A stretch of 64,000 bases of DNA, from NCBI GenBank assembly GCA_015146655.1, contig VKHL01000037.1, positions 152,627 to 216,626 of the forward strand, in the 5' to 3' direction. The translations under genes and the position numbers were made by a program. The stretch's first letter is position 1. Every line of letters begins with the position of its first letter. Positions 1 to 9,972 of this stretch are shown piece after piece. Source of the DNA: Ochromonas danica (Eukaryota; Sar; Chrysophyceae; Chromulinales; Chromulinaceae). The notes beneath the pieces are model-generated. The model was not told the origin of the DNA. It saw nothing but the letters and a program-made list of their open reading frames with translations, and did no database searches.

Positions 1-2
1 CG

Positions 3-529
3 CTCTTATCGAATCTCCTTCCAGGCTACAGTTCGAATGCAATGGATCAAGAAATCGAGGTATGGCATGAATCTACTCCTTTTTCTTTTGCTCATCTATA
101 TGCTTCATAAATGGTGCTGTAGGAGGAAGAAGCACCAGCTCTTGGCCTTCCTTCCATTCTTCCCAACGTCAGCCAAGGGCCAGGGCTGTCTAAGTGGTAC
201 CCAAGAGATGATTATTGTATACAAATAATCACAGGAAACTTATTATCTAGAGACTTTCTCAGCAAAGAAAAGCCGCAAGCCATAGTAAATGCTGCCAATT
301 CGGCCTTACTTCATGGGGGTGGGATTGCAGCTGCCATTAGCAGAGCTGCTGGCAGGCAACTTGATGAAGAGTGTCGAAAATGGAAAGAATGCTGGAAGTC
401 GGTCGTGATGCTGCCGTGACCACCGCAGGTTATATTCCTGGAGTCCTCAAAGTAATTCACGTGGTTGGGCCTCAAATCCAAGAGGGTGTGCGACCCAATG
501 AAGCTCAATGAAAGGACCTCTTTAATGCA
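3..529 (+). pseudogene. Broken 5' part of the macrodomain of the following gene
   Basis: Translation in the frame starting at base 3 gives the first half of a macrodomain: ITGNLL, then VNAANSALLHGGGIAAAI and RAAG, the ADP-ribose-binding loops of the family. This frame has stops at 108-110 (TAA) and 120-122 (TAG). Near base 400 the homology shifts to the frame starting at base 2, which continues with TTAGYIPGVLKVIHVVGP, and that frame is cut by TGA at 509-511 before running into the long open frame that follows. Homology continues directly across the shift and across TGA, so introns explain these lesions poorly. They look like mutations or assembly errors. TGA is a normal stop here, since several other genes in the window end with it. 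The true 5' end may lie before base 1. Confidence 0.7.
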
Positions 530-3500
530 GTGACAGCAGCCCTAAATGCTGTTGTCGGTAGAAACCTCTCTTCGGTTGCCTTTCCTGCCATTTCAACGGG
601 TATCTACAACTTTCCTATGGATGAAGCGGTGGCTATTATGGTTGAAGCGGCATCTCGATTTGGCATAGAGAATTCCGCGATCTCCTTGCAGGTGTATTTT
701 GTTCTTCTTGATGAACAGAGTAGTCAGATGTTCAAGAACGCTTTGGGTGCTTTGGATCTTTCTAAGCAAGGCTCATTTGCGCCATCAGTTCGCATTAGAA
801 ACAACAACAAAAAGCTGCTAAAATCAGGCAGGGAAGATACCACTCAACCGCCTAACAATGAGACTAGACTATTGAAGTCTAATGAAATCATCAGGGATTA
901 TAAAGCCGCCGGTGTCGTTTTGTACACTGTAAGATCCGGTGAATTGAATATTCTGCTTGGCCTGGAAGATCGAATCGGTGAGGGATTAGTGCTCAATGTG
1001 CTTGGTGGGAGAGCAGAGCCTCGAGACCAAGACTATCGTCACACCGCAGCTAGAGAATTTCACGAAGAAAGCAAATCCCCGGTCAGTGAGAAGGTCCTGA
1101 AAAGAATGCTGGCATCAGAGCAGGCAACTGCTATTTACTTCGATAAGGGGCAATATGTTCTTTATCTGGTTGATTGCCTGCCAGAGCTTGAGAAATTAGA
1201 TGTCTCGTTCCAACAATCAAGTCGCCATAGCGAGATGGATAAACTCCTTTGGGTCAAGTGGAAAACTCTTTTAGAGGGCTCCAAAAAGCAACCTCCTCAT
1301 ATCACCATGCGTTCCTGGAGGAGAGTGGTAGACTACAACATCTCTGAGTTTCTTCAAAAACTCCTGAATTGTCCTCTAATACTTGATATTGTAGAAAGAA
1401 GGGCATGCCAAACTGCTACATCAAATATGCAATCTGAGTTTGACTCTCTCTTGAGAGAATCATGGGATCCTTTTCCCGAAGACGATAAAGAATGGAGACT
1501 TCGATTGGCTTTTCCTCCGTCAGTTTCCACCTCTTTCCCCATCATACCTCTCGAGCGCAACAGCGCAGAATACCAAGCCGTATCGCAGCGATTTAGTAGC
1601 TCTCCTCCAATTATCACCATTCGCAAAGTGAACTGTGAAGTGAGAGAGGCTGAACACGATAAATTGGTCCAAGAGCTTCAAAAGCAGAATGGAAGTGATA
1701 AAGTTCATAAAATTGAGCCTGTGTTTCATGGGACACCTGAGCGTTGGAGAGCGACTAATATTGCTCTAAAAGGCTTTGATCTTTCCATTGTTAGGAATGG
1801 AAGATCTTCCGGGAATGGTGTATACACGGCAACTGACATCCAAACCCCTCTTGGATATAGTAATAATCAGGGCAGCATTTTGCAGATGAAAGCGATACTC
1901 GCCCCAAACGACCACGGTTATCAAGCTGAAATGAAAGGACCTCCATTCACACCAGGGACTATTCTTGTCTTCCGTCAAGCAGCTCAGGTGCTACCTCGTT
2001 ACGTGATCGACTTTGCGTCACCTGGGCAGGATGATGCTGCTCTTGAGAAGAAAGCTAAAGAACAGCATTTACACGATGCAGCAGTAGCTAGAGAAGAGAT
2101 GGAGAGACAGCAGCGATTGATACAAAGCATGGAGGATCAATATGCCGCGGAACGCATCCGAAATTCGCAGTCTTCAAGTAACTATTTCAAACAACGCATT
2201 GAGACTTACCAAAAGGATTTCCAAGATACTACTGAGAATGACCAGATGGCATGGAACAAGGTTGAGAAGATTATGCGTTTGGTGGATATCGAATGCAGGC
2301 AATTTAGAAATGGCGCGCCTCTTCCTATCTACTATCGCAAACATAGTCTTATCAAGACTATTCGAGAGAATGACGTTATTCTTGTAAGCTCTTCAACTGG
2401 TTCGGGCAAAAGCACTCAACTACCTCAATACATCCTAGATGATATTTTAGAACCTTGCAATGACCACAGGCGTGTGGCGGTATTAGAGCCAAAGCGATTT
2501 AACGCTATTACTCTCTGTCAACGAGTAGCAAAGGAGAGGTCTCAGCAAGTGGGCAACGAAATCGGCTACAGTTTAGGTCAAGGAGATTGTTGTGCCAGTG
2601 CAGTAACGCGAATCGAATACATGACACACGGCTTGTTTATCAATCGGGCACTCAACTCCAAAAAGTTATTGTCTGTTTATGGAGCAGTTATTCTCGATGA
2701 AGCACACGTTCGCTCTGTGGAAGTTGACCTCTGCTTCAAGTTACTTCTCAATGCCTTGAAATATAGCAAACAAGAAGGAGGAAGGTCTTTCAAGATCATC
2801 ATTGCCAGTGCAACTCTTGGTGATAGGGAGATGGGTCTATATCTGAACTATTTCAAGGAAAGTATTCCTCTCTGCAGGGCAACTACTTGTGATGCATCCG
2901 GTCAGCAGTGCTTTCCTGTTCTCACCGTGCATAGAGCAGAAGCAGAGCCTGATTGGGAAGAGGCCAACAGTTTGGAGACAACCAAAGCGTTGGCAGTGCA
3001 TGCTGTAGAGATTGCACTGCAGCTCATTAGAGCTTCCGACGAAGGTAACATTCTTATCTTCATGCCTGGCGAGAGTATTATCAATACTTGCCTAGCAAAT
3101 ATCCAGAATTGGGTTCTATTCAAAACCAAATCACAACCGACTGCAAAGCAAGGAATTCCTTGGAATAATAGCTTGGATTTTGAGTTCAAGCTAACCATAG
3201 ACTCAGACGGTGGCAAAGAAAAGAAAAAAGTTATTGGAGTGTATCCTTTCCACGGAAAAGTGAGTGCGAGGTTAAGACAAAAGATGCTCTTCCACAAGGG
3301 TCAAGATCGAATCATCATTTTCTCCACCAACATAGCGGAGACAGGAATCACATTACCAAACATACGATATGTCATTGACACTGGCTTAGAGCGTAGAGTT
3401 ATTTGGAATCCAACATCTGGTATTCAAGAAATGAAAACGATGAAAGTCACTGCATCTTCCATGAAACAGCGTCTTGGCCGAGCTGGTCGCGTTGCCTCAG

Positions 3501-6019
3501 GTATCTGTGTTCGGTTGTACTCAGAAGATACCGCTAAATCTCTTGATGAGGAAATTCAGCCAGAGATCAAAAATGGAATGATTCTGCGCCTGGTTTTAAC
3601 AATGAAGCAGCTGGCGAAGCAAGGAGATGACGGCAAGCTTTTGACAGAGGTTCCTCCAACATCCTGGGAGTCTGCAGAGAAGATGTTGCAACTGCTTGAA
3701 GCTTTGGATGAAAACAAAGAACTGAATTCCGTTGGTCAAGCTTTGCTCACTTTGGGCCTTGATCTACGGATGGGACGATTTCTAATTGCTTGTAATTCTG
3801 CTGGTTGTCTAGGTAGCGGCATCTTGATTACTGCCATGGTCACCCTGTCCAATAAATTGGACTTCTTGCCGTTGAAAACTGTTGGTAATTATGCTGCAAA
3901 GGAGTTTTTGGATCCTAATGGCGATCACTTTACTCTGATGGCTATTTTTCAGGCCTATCTTGGCGCCAAGAACAAAAATTCGTTCTGTTCAGACTATGAC
4001 CTCGATCCAAATGTTATGGAAGAAGCCAAGCGCTCGAAAGAACATCTAGAAATGATCTGCCTAAAGATGGGATGGAGACAAATGGATCGCAAGAATGCAA
4101 AACCAGAAGACATCCGCAAGGCTTTGCGAGAAAGCCTTTGTGCCGCTTTCTTTGACCAAATAATCAATGCCATAGTGCCCGGATCTCCTGCCAAGAAATT
4201 CATTCGCATTCTCCCAAAGCAAGAATCACAACGCTTTCGTAGTAGCATGAAGAGCTTCTTGGATAGTGCAGGGTTGGGTGACAGAGAAATGCAGGGAAAC
4301 TCTCCTCAGAGCTTTCTCGTCAGCAGCGGTGCATTGAAAGCTAAGTCTACACAAGATGAAGGCAACGCTGATGATGATTACGATGACGACAATTATGATG
4401 GAAGTGACGCTTCATCTCAGGGTAGCATTTATTCCGCGAACACGAATATCACACCAACTTTGTCACCAGCTGTTCCTTCCCAACAAAAGCAACAAACGTT
4501 GACTCTCACCCAACAATCTTCTTTGTGGTTGCTTGCAGAGCAGCAAACAGCAACACCTCTCAGCTTGGCTGTCTTCACCTCGATCATGATAACCGACTCA
4601 GCTCGCGAGCCAGTTATTCATTTAGTTTCTTACATCGATGCAGATGATGTTGTAAACGGAGCGAAACAATGGAGTGAAAAGATAAACTTTGGCAAAATTT
4701 ATCGCAAAATCAAGCCTATCACTAGACGCTACCCAATCTCTTCCCAGCTTGCTAAATATCTTCTTCTTCAGAAAGGCTCAGCGATGCGAAAATACTTTTC
4801 AACGTATGATTTAGTTGATACAAAAGTTGACAAGGACAAGAAGGAACTCATTGTAACAGCACCACAACATATTCTGGAATACTTCAATAACAAGATAAAG
4901 GAATTGGAGGAAGAAACTGATCGAGAAGAGTTTTGCCTGCCGCTTCCTTCGCTTACTAATACTGAAGACAAGACCAAAATAATAAAGCTATTTGGAAGAG
5001 GCAAAGCAAAGAATGAAGAGAAAGAACATCTCGTGAATGACTTGAACAAAATGGTTCTGGATGCATTGGGGGATCAAGGAGATTATCTTCCTCTCCAACT
5101 GAATGATGTTGGAGTTGACAATACGTCTTCCCCTTGGATGATTACGGTCCGAGTCAGTGGATCTGGCAAACAGCTAAGCAGTCTCATGTTGGGTCATATT
5201 CACAGTCTTATTGCGCAAACGCTCCGGCAACAACCCACTCAATCCTTTGACTCCGTGCAAATTAAGAATGCCTCCTCCACAGCCATACTGAGCAAGTCCA
5301 ACAACTTTTTGCCAAATCTAGCATTATTTTCGACATCAGTCCCGCCAGTAGCGCCTTTTAATCACAAGAACAAAGCCATGGTATTTCTAGCTCACGAGGC
5401 TATTTGGAACGCTAATTGCAAAATATATGGCGGCTTCGTGCGCGATTTCATCATTCGCAATGAAGTAGCTAATGATATCGACATTGCATATGATTCCAGA
5501 ACTCAATCACTGTCACAAATTCAGCTTATTATCATTTCAGCTGCCAATAAAATCGGCCTGCGGTGCACAGACAATTGGCGCCAGAAAGGTATGGCGCAAT
5601 CCCGGCGATTCATATTGGGCAACCAATTGGGTGGATCTTCCTTTGAAGTGGATTTGGTCGACCAAAACGTGGTGAGTAGTCAAGGTCTATCTCCAGGAGT
5701 TGACTGTGATGTGGGCAACTTTATTGTGCAGAAGCCTGGTCATCAACAATTTGGTCTGCAGCTCAAGGTGAATCATCCGATGCTCCAGACAGTCCACCAA
5801 AGCATCCGACATTGCCTGGCAAAGGAGTTTGTCTTCTATTATGATCAAAACAATCCGATTGGCCAAGCACGATTGCAGAAATATCTCCAGAGAGGATGGA
5901 AGTGTCTGACAAAGTTGCAGCCAGTTATGCAGACGTGGGCAACAAGCGCAGGCTATGCCAATCTCCTTGCTCCTCAGAAACAATACTCCAAACCTTATTA
6001 CAACCTGGTTAATAGGTAA
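530..6019 (+). CDS. Macro-Nudix-PARP-DEAH helicase-nucleotidyltransferase fusion protein
   Basis: An intronless open frame of 1829 codons. The first ATG is at 617, so the true start is uncertain. Domains in order, by codon: the end of a macrodomain (about 1-75, with FPAISTGIYNFP); a Nudix-like fold (about 120-230, box GGRAEPRDQDYRHTAAREF followed by HEE, one residue longer than usual); a PARP-type catalytic fold (about 400-510, VFHGT and GNGVYTATD); a coiled coil; a DEAH RNA helicase (about 600-1150, STGSGKST, LDEAH, ASATL, STNIAETGIT, QRLGRAGR); an acidic linker; an unassigned alpha/beta region; and a Pol-beta-like nucleotidyltransferase (about 1620-1740, GGFVRD, NDIDIAY, FEVDLVD). The macro, Nudix and PARP families bind, cleave and transfer ADP-ribose; DEAH enzymes remodel RNA. 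A joint role in RNA or protein ADP-ribosylation is inference. The lack of introns, unlike most neighbours, suggests a retrocopy, a mobile or viral source, or a recent arrival. Confidence 0.85.
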   Translation: MTAALNAVVGRNLSSVAFPAISTGIYNFPMDEAVAIMVEAASRFGIENSAISLQVYFVLLDEQSSQMFKNALGALDLSKQGSFAPSVRIRNNNKKLLKSGREDTTQPPNNETRLLKSNEIIRDYKAAGVVLYTVRSGELNILLGLEDRIGEGLVLNVLGGRAEPRDQDYRHTAAREFHEESKSPVSEKVLKRMLASEQATAIYFDKGQYVLYLVDCLPELEKLDVSFQQSSRHSEMDKLLWVKWKTLLEGSKKQPPHITMRSWRRVVDYNISEFLQKLLNCPLILDIVERRACQTATSNMQSEFDSLLRESWDPFPEDDKEWRLRLAFPPSVSTSFPIIPLERNSAEYQAVSQRFSSSPPIITIRKVNCEVREAEHDKLVQELQKQNGSDKVHKIEPVFHGTPERWRATNIALKGFDLSIVRNGRSSGNGVYTATDIQTPLGYSNNQGSILQMKAILAPNDHGYQAEMKGPPFTPGTILVFRQAAQVLPRYVIDFASPGQDDAALEKKAKEQHLHDAAVAREEMERQQRLIQSMEDQYAAERIRNSQSSSNYFKQRIETYQKDFQDTTENDQMAWNKVEKIMRLVDIECRQFRNGAPLPIYYRKHSLIKTIRENDVILVSSSTGSGKSTQLPQYILDDILEPCNDHRRVAVLEPKRFNAITLCQRVAKERSQQVGNEIGYSLGQGDCCASAVTRIEYMTHGLFINRALNSKKLLSVYGAVILDEAHVRSVEVDLCFKLLLNALKYSKQEGGRSFKIIIASATLGDREMGLYLNYFKESIPLCRATTCDASGQQCFPVLTVHRAEAEPDWEEANSLETTKALAVHAVEIALQLIRASDEGNILIFMPGESIINTCLANIQNWVLFKTKSQPTAKQGIPWNNSLDFEFKLTIDSDGGKEKKKVIGVYPFHGKVSARLRQKMLFHKGQDRIIIFSTNIAETGITLPNIRYVIDTGLERRVIWNPTSGIQEMKTMKVTASSMKQRLGRAGRVASGICVRLYSEDTAKSLDEEIQPEIKNGMILRLVLTMKQLAKQGDDGKLLTEVPPTSWESAEKMLQLLEALDENKELNSVGQALLTLGLDLRMGRFLIACNSAGCLGSGILITAMVTLSNKLDFLPLKTVGNYAAKEFLDPNGDHFTLMAIFQAYLGAKNKNSFCSDYDLDPNVMEEAKRSKEHLEMICLKMGWRQMDRKNAKPEDIRKALRESLCAAFFDQIINAIVPGSPAKKFIRILPKQESQRFRSSMKSFLDSAGLGDREMQGNSPQSFLVSSGALKAKSTQDEGNADDDYDDDNYDGSDASSQGSIYSANTNITPTLSPAVPSQQKQQTLTLTQQSSLWLLAEQQTATPLSLAVFTSIMITDSAREPVIHLVSYIDADDVVNGAKQWSEKINFGKIYRKIKPITRRYPISSQLAKYLLLQKGSAMRKYFSTYDLVDTKVDKDKKELIVTAPQHILEYFNNKIKELEEETDREEFCLPLPSLTNTEDKTKIIKLFGRGKAKNEEKEHLVNDLNKMVLDALGDQGDYLPLQLNDVGVDNTSSPWMITVRVSGSGKQLSSLMLGHIHSLIAQTLRQQPTQSFDSVQIKNASSTAILSKSNNFLPNLALFSTSVPPVAPFNHKNKAMVFLAHEAIWNANCKIYGGFVRDFIIRNEVANDIDIAYDSRTQSLSQIQLIIISAANKIGLRCTDNWRQKGMAQSRRFILGNQLGGSSFEVDLVDQNVVSSQGLSPGVDCDVGNFIVQKPGHQQFGLQLKVNHPMLQTVHQSIRHCLAKEFVFYYDQNNPIGQARLQKYLQRGWKCLTKLQPVMQTWATSAGYANLLAPQKQYSKPYYNLVNR

Positions 6020-6341
6020 CCCACTCCAAGTGTAAAAGAATGAATCAAATCAGATGGTCTCGTACTCTCAATGCACACCCTATCATCTTTCTTAACCCAG
6101 ACCAAAGAAAACACCCATCATGACTAAACAAGTGAGCTATGGATAGGGTAGGGGTACCAAGTAAATCAGAAATAATCTGAGGAGAAGAATCGGCAGCACT
6201 GCAACAATCCATTGAGACCATCCAAGAAACGACTTCATCGGAAACAAACAGTTTGTAAAAGTCGGTTATTGCTCTGTTTGGGCATTGAGAGGTGAAGCAG
6301 ATTTCAAGACAGACATACTGACCCCGGGACCCTCACAGAAG
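6020..6341. other. Intergenic region with the next gene's promoter
   Basis: No convincing coding sequence. It holds the 3' flank of the fusion gene and the upstream region of the C2/GRAM gene. An open frame runs into the next gene from about 6285 but has no ATG before 6342. Confidence 0.5.
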
Positions 6342-8385
6342 ATGTTTCTGAAACTTGAAAAGCTTCAAGCCAGGGATCTTGTCGACACTAGCACGGTGAC
6401 CGACTCTCAAGACCCTTGCTTAATCATCAAAGTTGGCAATGAAGAGCATGAGACCTCCAGGTCAGCGACTCTTTCTGCTTTCGCTTCCCTTCCCTCCCTG
6501 ATTGACTGTGGCACTGTGTTGTGCTTGATATTAGGGTAAAGCATGCTGGAGCCAATGCTGACTTCATCGAGTCGTACGAGCTTGAGATTGACGGCAAAGG
6601 TTATGCAGATGGCAGCCTCGAGGTCTCTCTCCCTCGCCTGCGCTCCATCTCTTGTATATGACACTTCCCGACTGTGTGTAGATCTCTGTTGAGGTAGTGA
6701 ATCGTGGCTATGGCGGCAAGCAGCGCGTGCACATTGGCCTCGCTCAGGCCTCGCTCAAAGCCTTGCTGCCTGCACCTTCATCATCCGCCACGACGATCAC
6801 GCTAGACCTCACTCACTATGCTAAGAGTGGCGAGCAAAAGAAGAAGGGCAAAGTGATGATGGTAGCTACCTTGTCTGACGTGCCCTTCGCGACGAAAGAC
6901 TTGGAGCCTGTTGTCATCCAGCAGCTAAATGATGACACGAAGACGGAGCTGCTCACTCAAGCCTTCGGAGATGTGGGCGAGCTAGTTGATGGTTAGCGAA
7001 CCTTCCTTATAGTTGTGCACAGTTCTTGGTGATATGATTGCTGGAACAGATTTCCACTGCGGATATATGGGTTCGTCGCTGATCTGCTATGGCCGCCTCT
7101 ATGTTACCACACGTTACCTTTGCTTCTATTCGCGTCTCTTTGGCAGAGAGAACAAAGTGCGCATTCCCTTCGATCATGTACGAGAGATCACGCGCTCGGC
7201 AGATATCTTCAAGCTCAAGGCTATCCTCAATGTTGACGCTGGGAGGAACTACCGATTCCATTCCTTTTGGGACTTTGAATCAAGTTTCCGCAGCGTTTGC
7301 CACGCCTTGGATATCTTCCGGGATCAGCGCAACCTGCTGATTCCCGTCTCTAACCAGGCCACAGCAAGCGAGATAGTGGACGAATCTCTTCCACTGGCGG
7401 CTCGACGGGGAAGTTCATCTTCCGCGACGGCATCAACAACGACAGACGAAGGGGAGGCAGATGACGCGCTGCAGGCTTTCAAGAAGGAAGCTGAACGTTC
7501 TCGTGGGAAGACTGTGGTGCTGAGCCAGCAGCCTCTTCCAGTCACTCTAGCCACCTTCTCGCGTCTCTTCCTCGAGGACGACGCGCCCTTCAGCTTCAAA
7601 GCCTTTCACGAGTCGATGAAGGATAGCAGTGTGGCGGTCAGTTTGTGGCAAGAGGTGGTGGAGTGTGGCCTGAGACCCGAGACTGCGCGAGAGATAAAGT
7701 TCTTCAAGCCAGTCAATCTCCCGGGACTGGCCTCCACGCGAGGAGTTAAAATGCAAAATTTGAAGCGCTTCGATGAGGCTGGTCTGTTGCTGTGCTCCTG
7801 CACGCATCTTGAGGATGTGCCCGCCGCCGACTGCTTCTCCGTGGATGACACTCTTGAGGTCGCCTCTGCTGTTGGTGGCTCTGGAGTACTCGTCACGATC
7901 TCCTTTCAGGTGACTTTTGTCAAGAGCACGATGATGAAGTCTCTGATCGTGGGGCCCACAAACAGTGAGATGAAGAAGTGGATGACAACCTTCTTCGACT
8001 ACCTCAAGAAGGTGAGAGAGATCTCTTCATGATGGGAAATCAGCCGACTTATTGAACTGTCTACTAGGCTTGTGCAGACTCTAAGACTACAGGTTCATCT
8101 TCGGGTCAGGAGAAAGACTCTACCAAGCAGCCAGTAGCAACAGCAGCTGCTGCGGGAAGTTCCTCAACACTTGCTGTCCCCACTGACACCACCACTTCCA
8201 ATCCACTGACACAGTTGCCAAGTCCCTATTTGCTGACGATACTAGTTTCTTTCGCAATCTGTTTTGTCGCTCTCTTTGCCATCTTGACTGTTCTGCTCTT
8301 CTCTTTGGCGAGGGATTTGCACGAGCTAACCGCATCTGTCAATCGCTGCCAAGAACTTTTGCTGCGCCACAAAGTCGATTTTTGA
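6342..8385 (+). CDS. C2-GRAM-VASt-TM protein, Lam/Aster-type sterol transfer protein
   Basis: Five exons (6342-6460, 6535-6622, 6682-6991, 7023-8011, 8068-8385) give 607 residues in a consistent frame. The N-terminus is a C2-like beta fold beginning MFLKLEKLQARDL, with DSQDPCLIIKVG. A GRAM domain follows (FHCGYMGSSLICYGRLYVT, VRIPFDHVREI), then a VASt/StART-like domain (about residues 340-500). A Ser/Thr-rich linker leads to one transmembrane helix near the C-terminus (LLTILVSFAICFVALFAIL). Lam, Ysp and GRAMD1 proteins with this order sit in the ER at membrane contact sites and move sterols; that role is taken from the family. The intron before exon 4 is only 31 bp (6992-7022). The N-terminal C2 domain is not part of the classic animal or yeast architecture. 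Confidence 0.88.
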
Positions 8386-8619
8386 TTGTCTATTAGCACA
8401 AATTAGCACTTTATTACAGTATCTTATACAATGTTAATTTACTACTAACCACATACTTACATGTACATTCATAGACTACACATACGCAGCCTCGTCTCTT
8501 GTTGGTTTCACTTGGGTTTGGGTTTGGGTTGTGTGGCGGACTGTTGGGCCGGTGTGGGCCAAGAGGACAAGGAGAGTGCAACCAATCGCTCACTCACTTT
8601 AGGTATCGCCAATAATGCG

Positions 8620-9896
8620 ATGATCACGGACAGCTCGAACTCCTCCCCTCCGTCTTTAGTGACTCTTTGCCAGAGGCAGCTGTTTTCGCAGCTGGAGAGA
8701 ACGAAATTCAGTGGTCGCATGATCAACGATCTCTGCAAATATGTCCTAGACCAGCTGCTGCTGGAGCCCATCTTCGAGAAGATTCTGGCGGAAACCCGAG
8801 CCATCACTGATGTCGCACTCATCGCTTATCTTGTCCCCAACAGACTCACCTTGGTGGTCAACTCCGCCCCTCATATTCGTAACTCGGTCTTCAAGCTCAT
8901 CGGCTTAAATTGTCCCAATTTGGTAGGACAATGGTCTTTCCTTTCTCTTTCTATCCTCCTTCTAAACTGTGTTTGCTTGTATGTTTGGGGATGTAGACGA
9001 AGTTGGACTTGTCGGATTGTGGCCAGGTCAGCAACTCCGTGGTGAGAGCTGTGCTTCAGGGCTGCGCACACTTGCAGCACATTGCTCTCGACCGCTGCCG
9101 TCGTATTACCGACAGCGCGTTTGATCTCTCTGGTGCTCCTTTTGAGCCAATGCTCGGCTGTCTCTCACTGGAGTCGATCAGCTTGCAGGGTTGTCCACAG
9201 ATTACTGGTGTTGTCATTGAGACGCTCAACAAGAACTGTCGCAGTCTCACGCACCTCAACCTGAGCCTCTGTAAGCAAGTGAAGTCACCAGCCATTCAGT
9301 CTGTATTCTACCACAATCAGCTGCGAGTCCTTAACCTGGCATTCATCGATGATATTTCGGATGAAGCATTTTTGTCCCTCCCGCCAATTCCCTCTGTGCG
9401 CATTGCTGATTGTCCACTGCAAATCCTCAACCTCTGCAAATCCCGCATCACAGATTCTTCTATGCATCGCCTTGTTCGTATGCATGAGCTTCGAGAAATT
9501 CATCTGCAATGGTGTGCAGGAATAACAGATGCAGGGATTTTGGCGCTGTCTGCGAGCTGCCCTAAGCTTCGAATAATTGATCTCAAGTCTTGTGCAGTGA
9601 CAGATGCTTCGATTATTGCGATTGCAGCCAATTGCCATGACCTTCGAGAGCTGGATCTCTCCTGGTGTTTTTCGGTCACTGATGCTGGCTTGCGCAGTCT
9701 TATTCCCCAGCACGGAGAGGAGAGCTTCTTGGAGAAGCTCAGTCTCGTCTGGTGTCCTCATGTTAGTGATATTTCGCTCGAAATTCTTTGTGAGCTACCG
9801 TCTCTGCAGTGTGTATTCTTGGGTGGTTGTTCCGCGGTCACTCAAGATGGCTTAAGTCTGCTGGAGGTGCATGGAATCGACGCCACCTTTTCATAG
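8620..9896 (+). CDS. Leucine-rich repeat protein, AMN1/FBXL-like
   Basis: Two exons (8620-8922 and 8997-9896) encode 400 residues from the ATG of MITDSSNSSPPSL. The frame is open further upstream to an ATG at 8461, so a longer N-terminus is possible, though that part looks non-conserved. From about residue 95 the protein is a run of cysteine-containing LRRs of about 26 residues: LDLSDCGQVSNSVV, IALDRCRRITDSAF, ISLQGCPQITG, LNLSLCKQV, IHLQWCAGITDAGI, IDLKSCAVTDASI, LDLSWCFSVTDAGL. This type occurs in SCF F-box proteins and in AMN1. No F-box is visible, so a substrate-binding or AMN1-like scaffold is more likely than a complete F-box protein. The function is not determined. Confidence 0.85.
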
Positions 9897-9972
9897 CACT
9901 AGAGCACTTCATGTGCAATCTTATGATGTAAATTAATTGTATTTAAATGTACAAAGTGGCTCATGTCGACTG

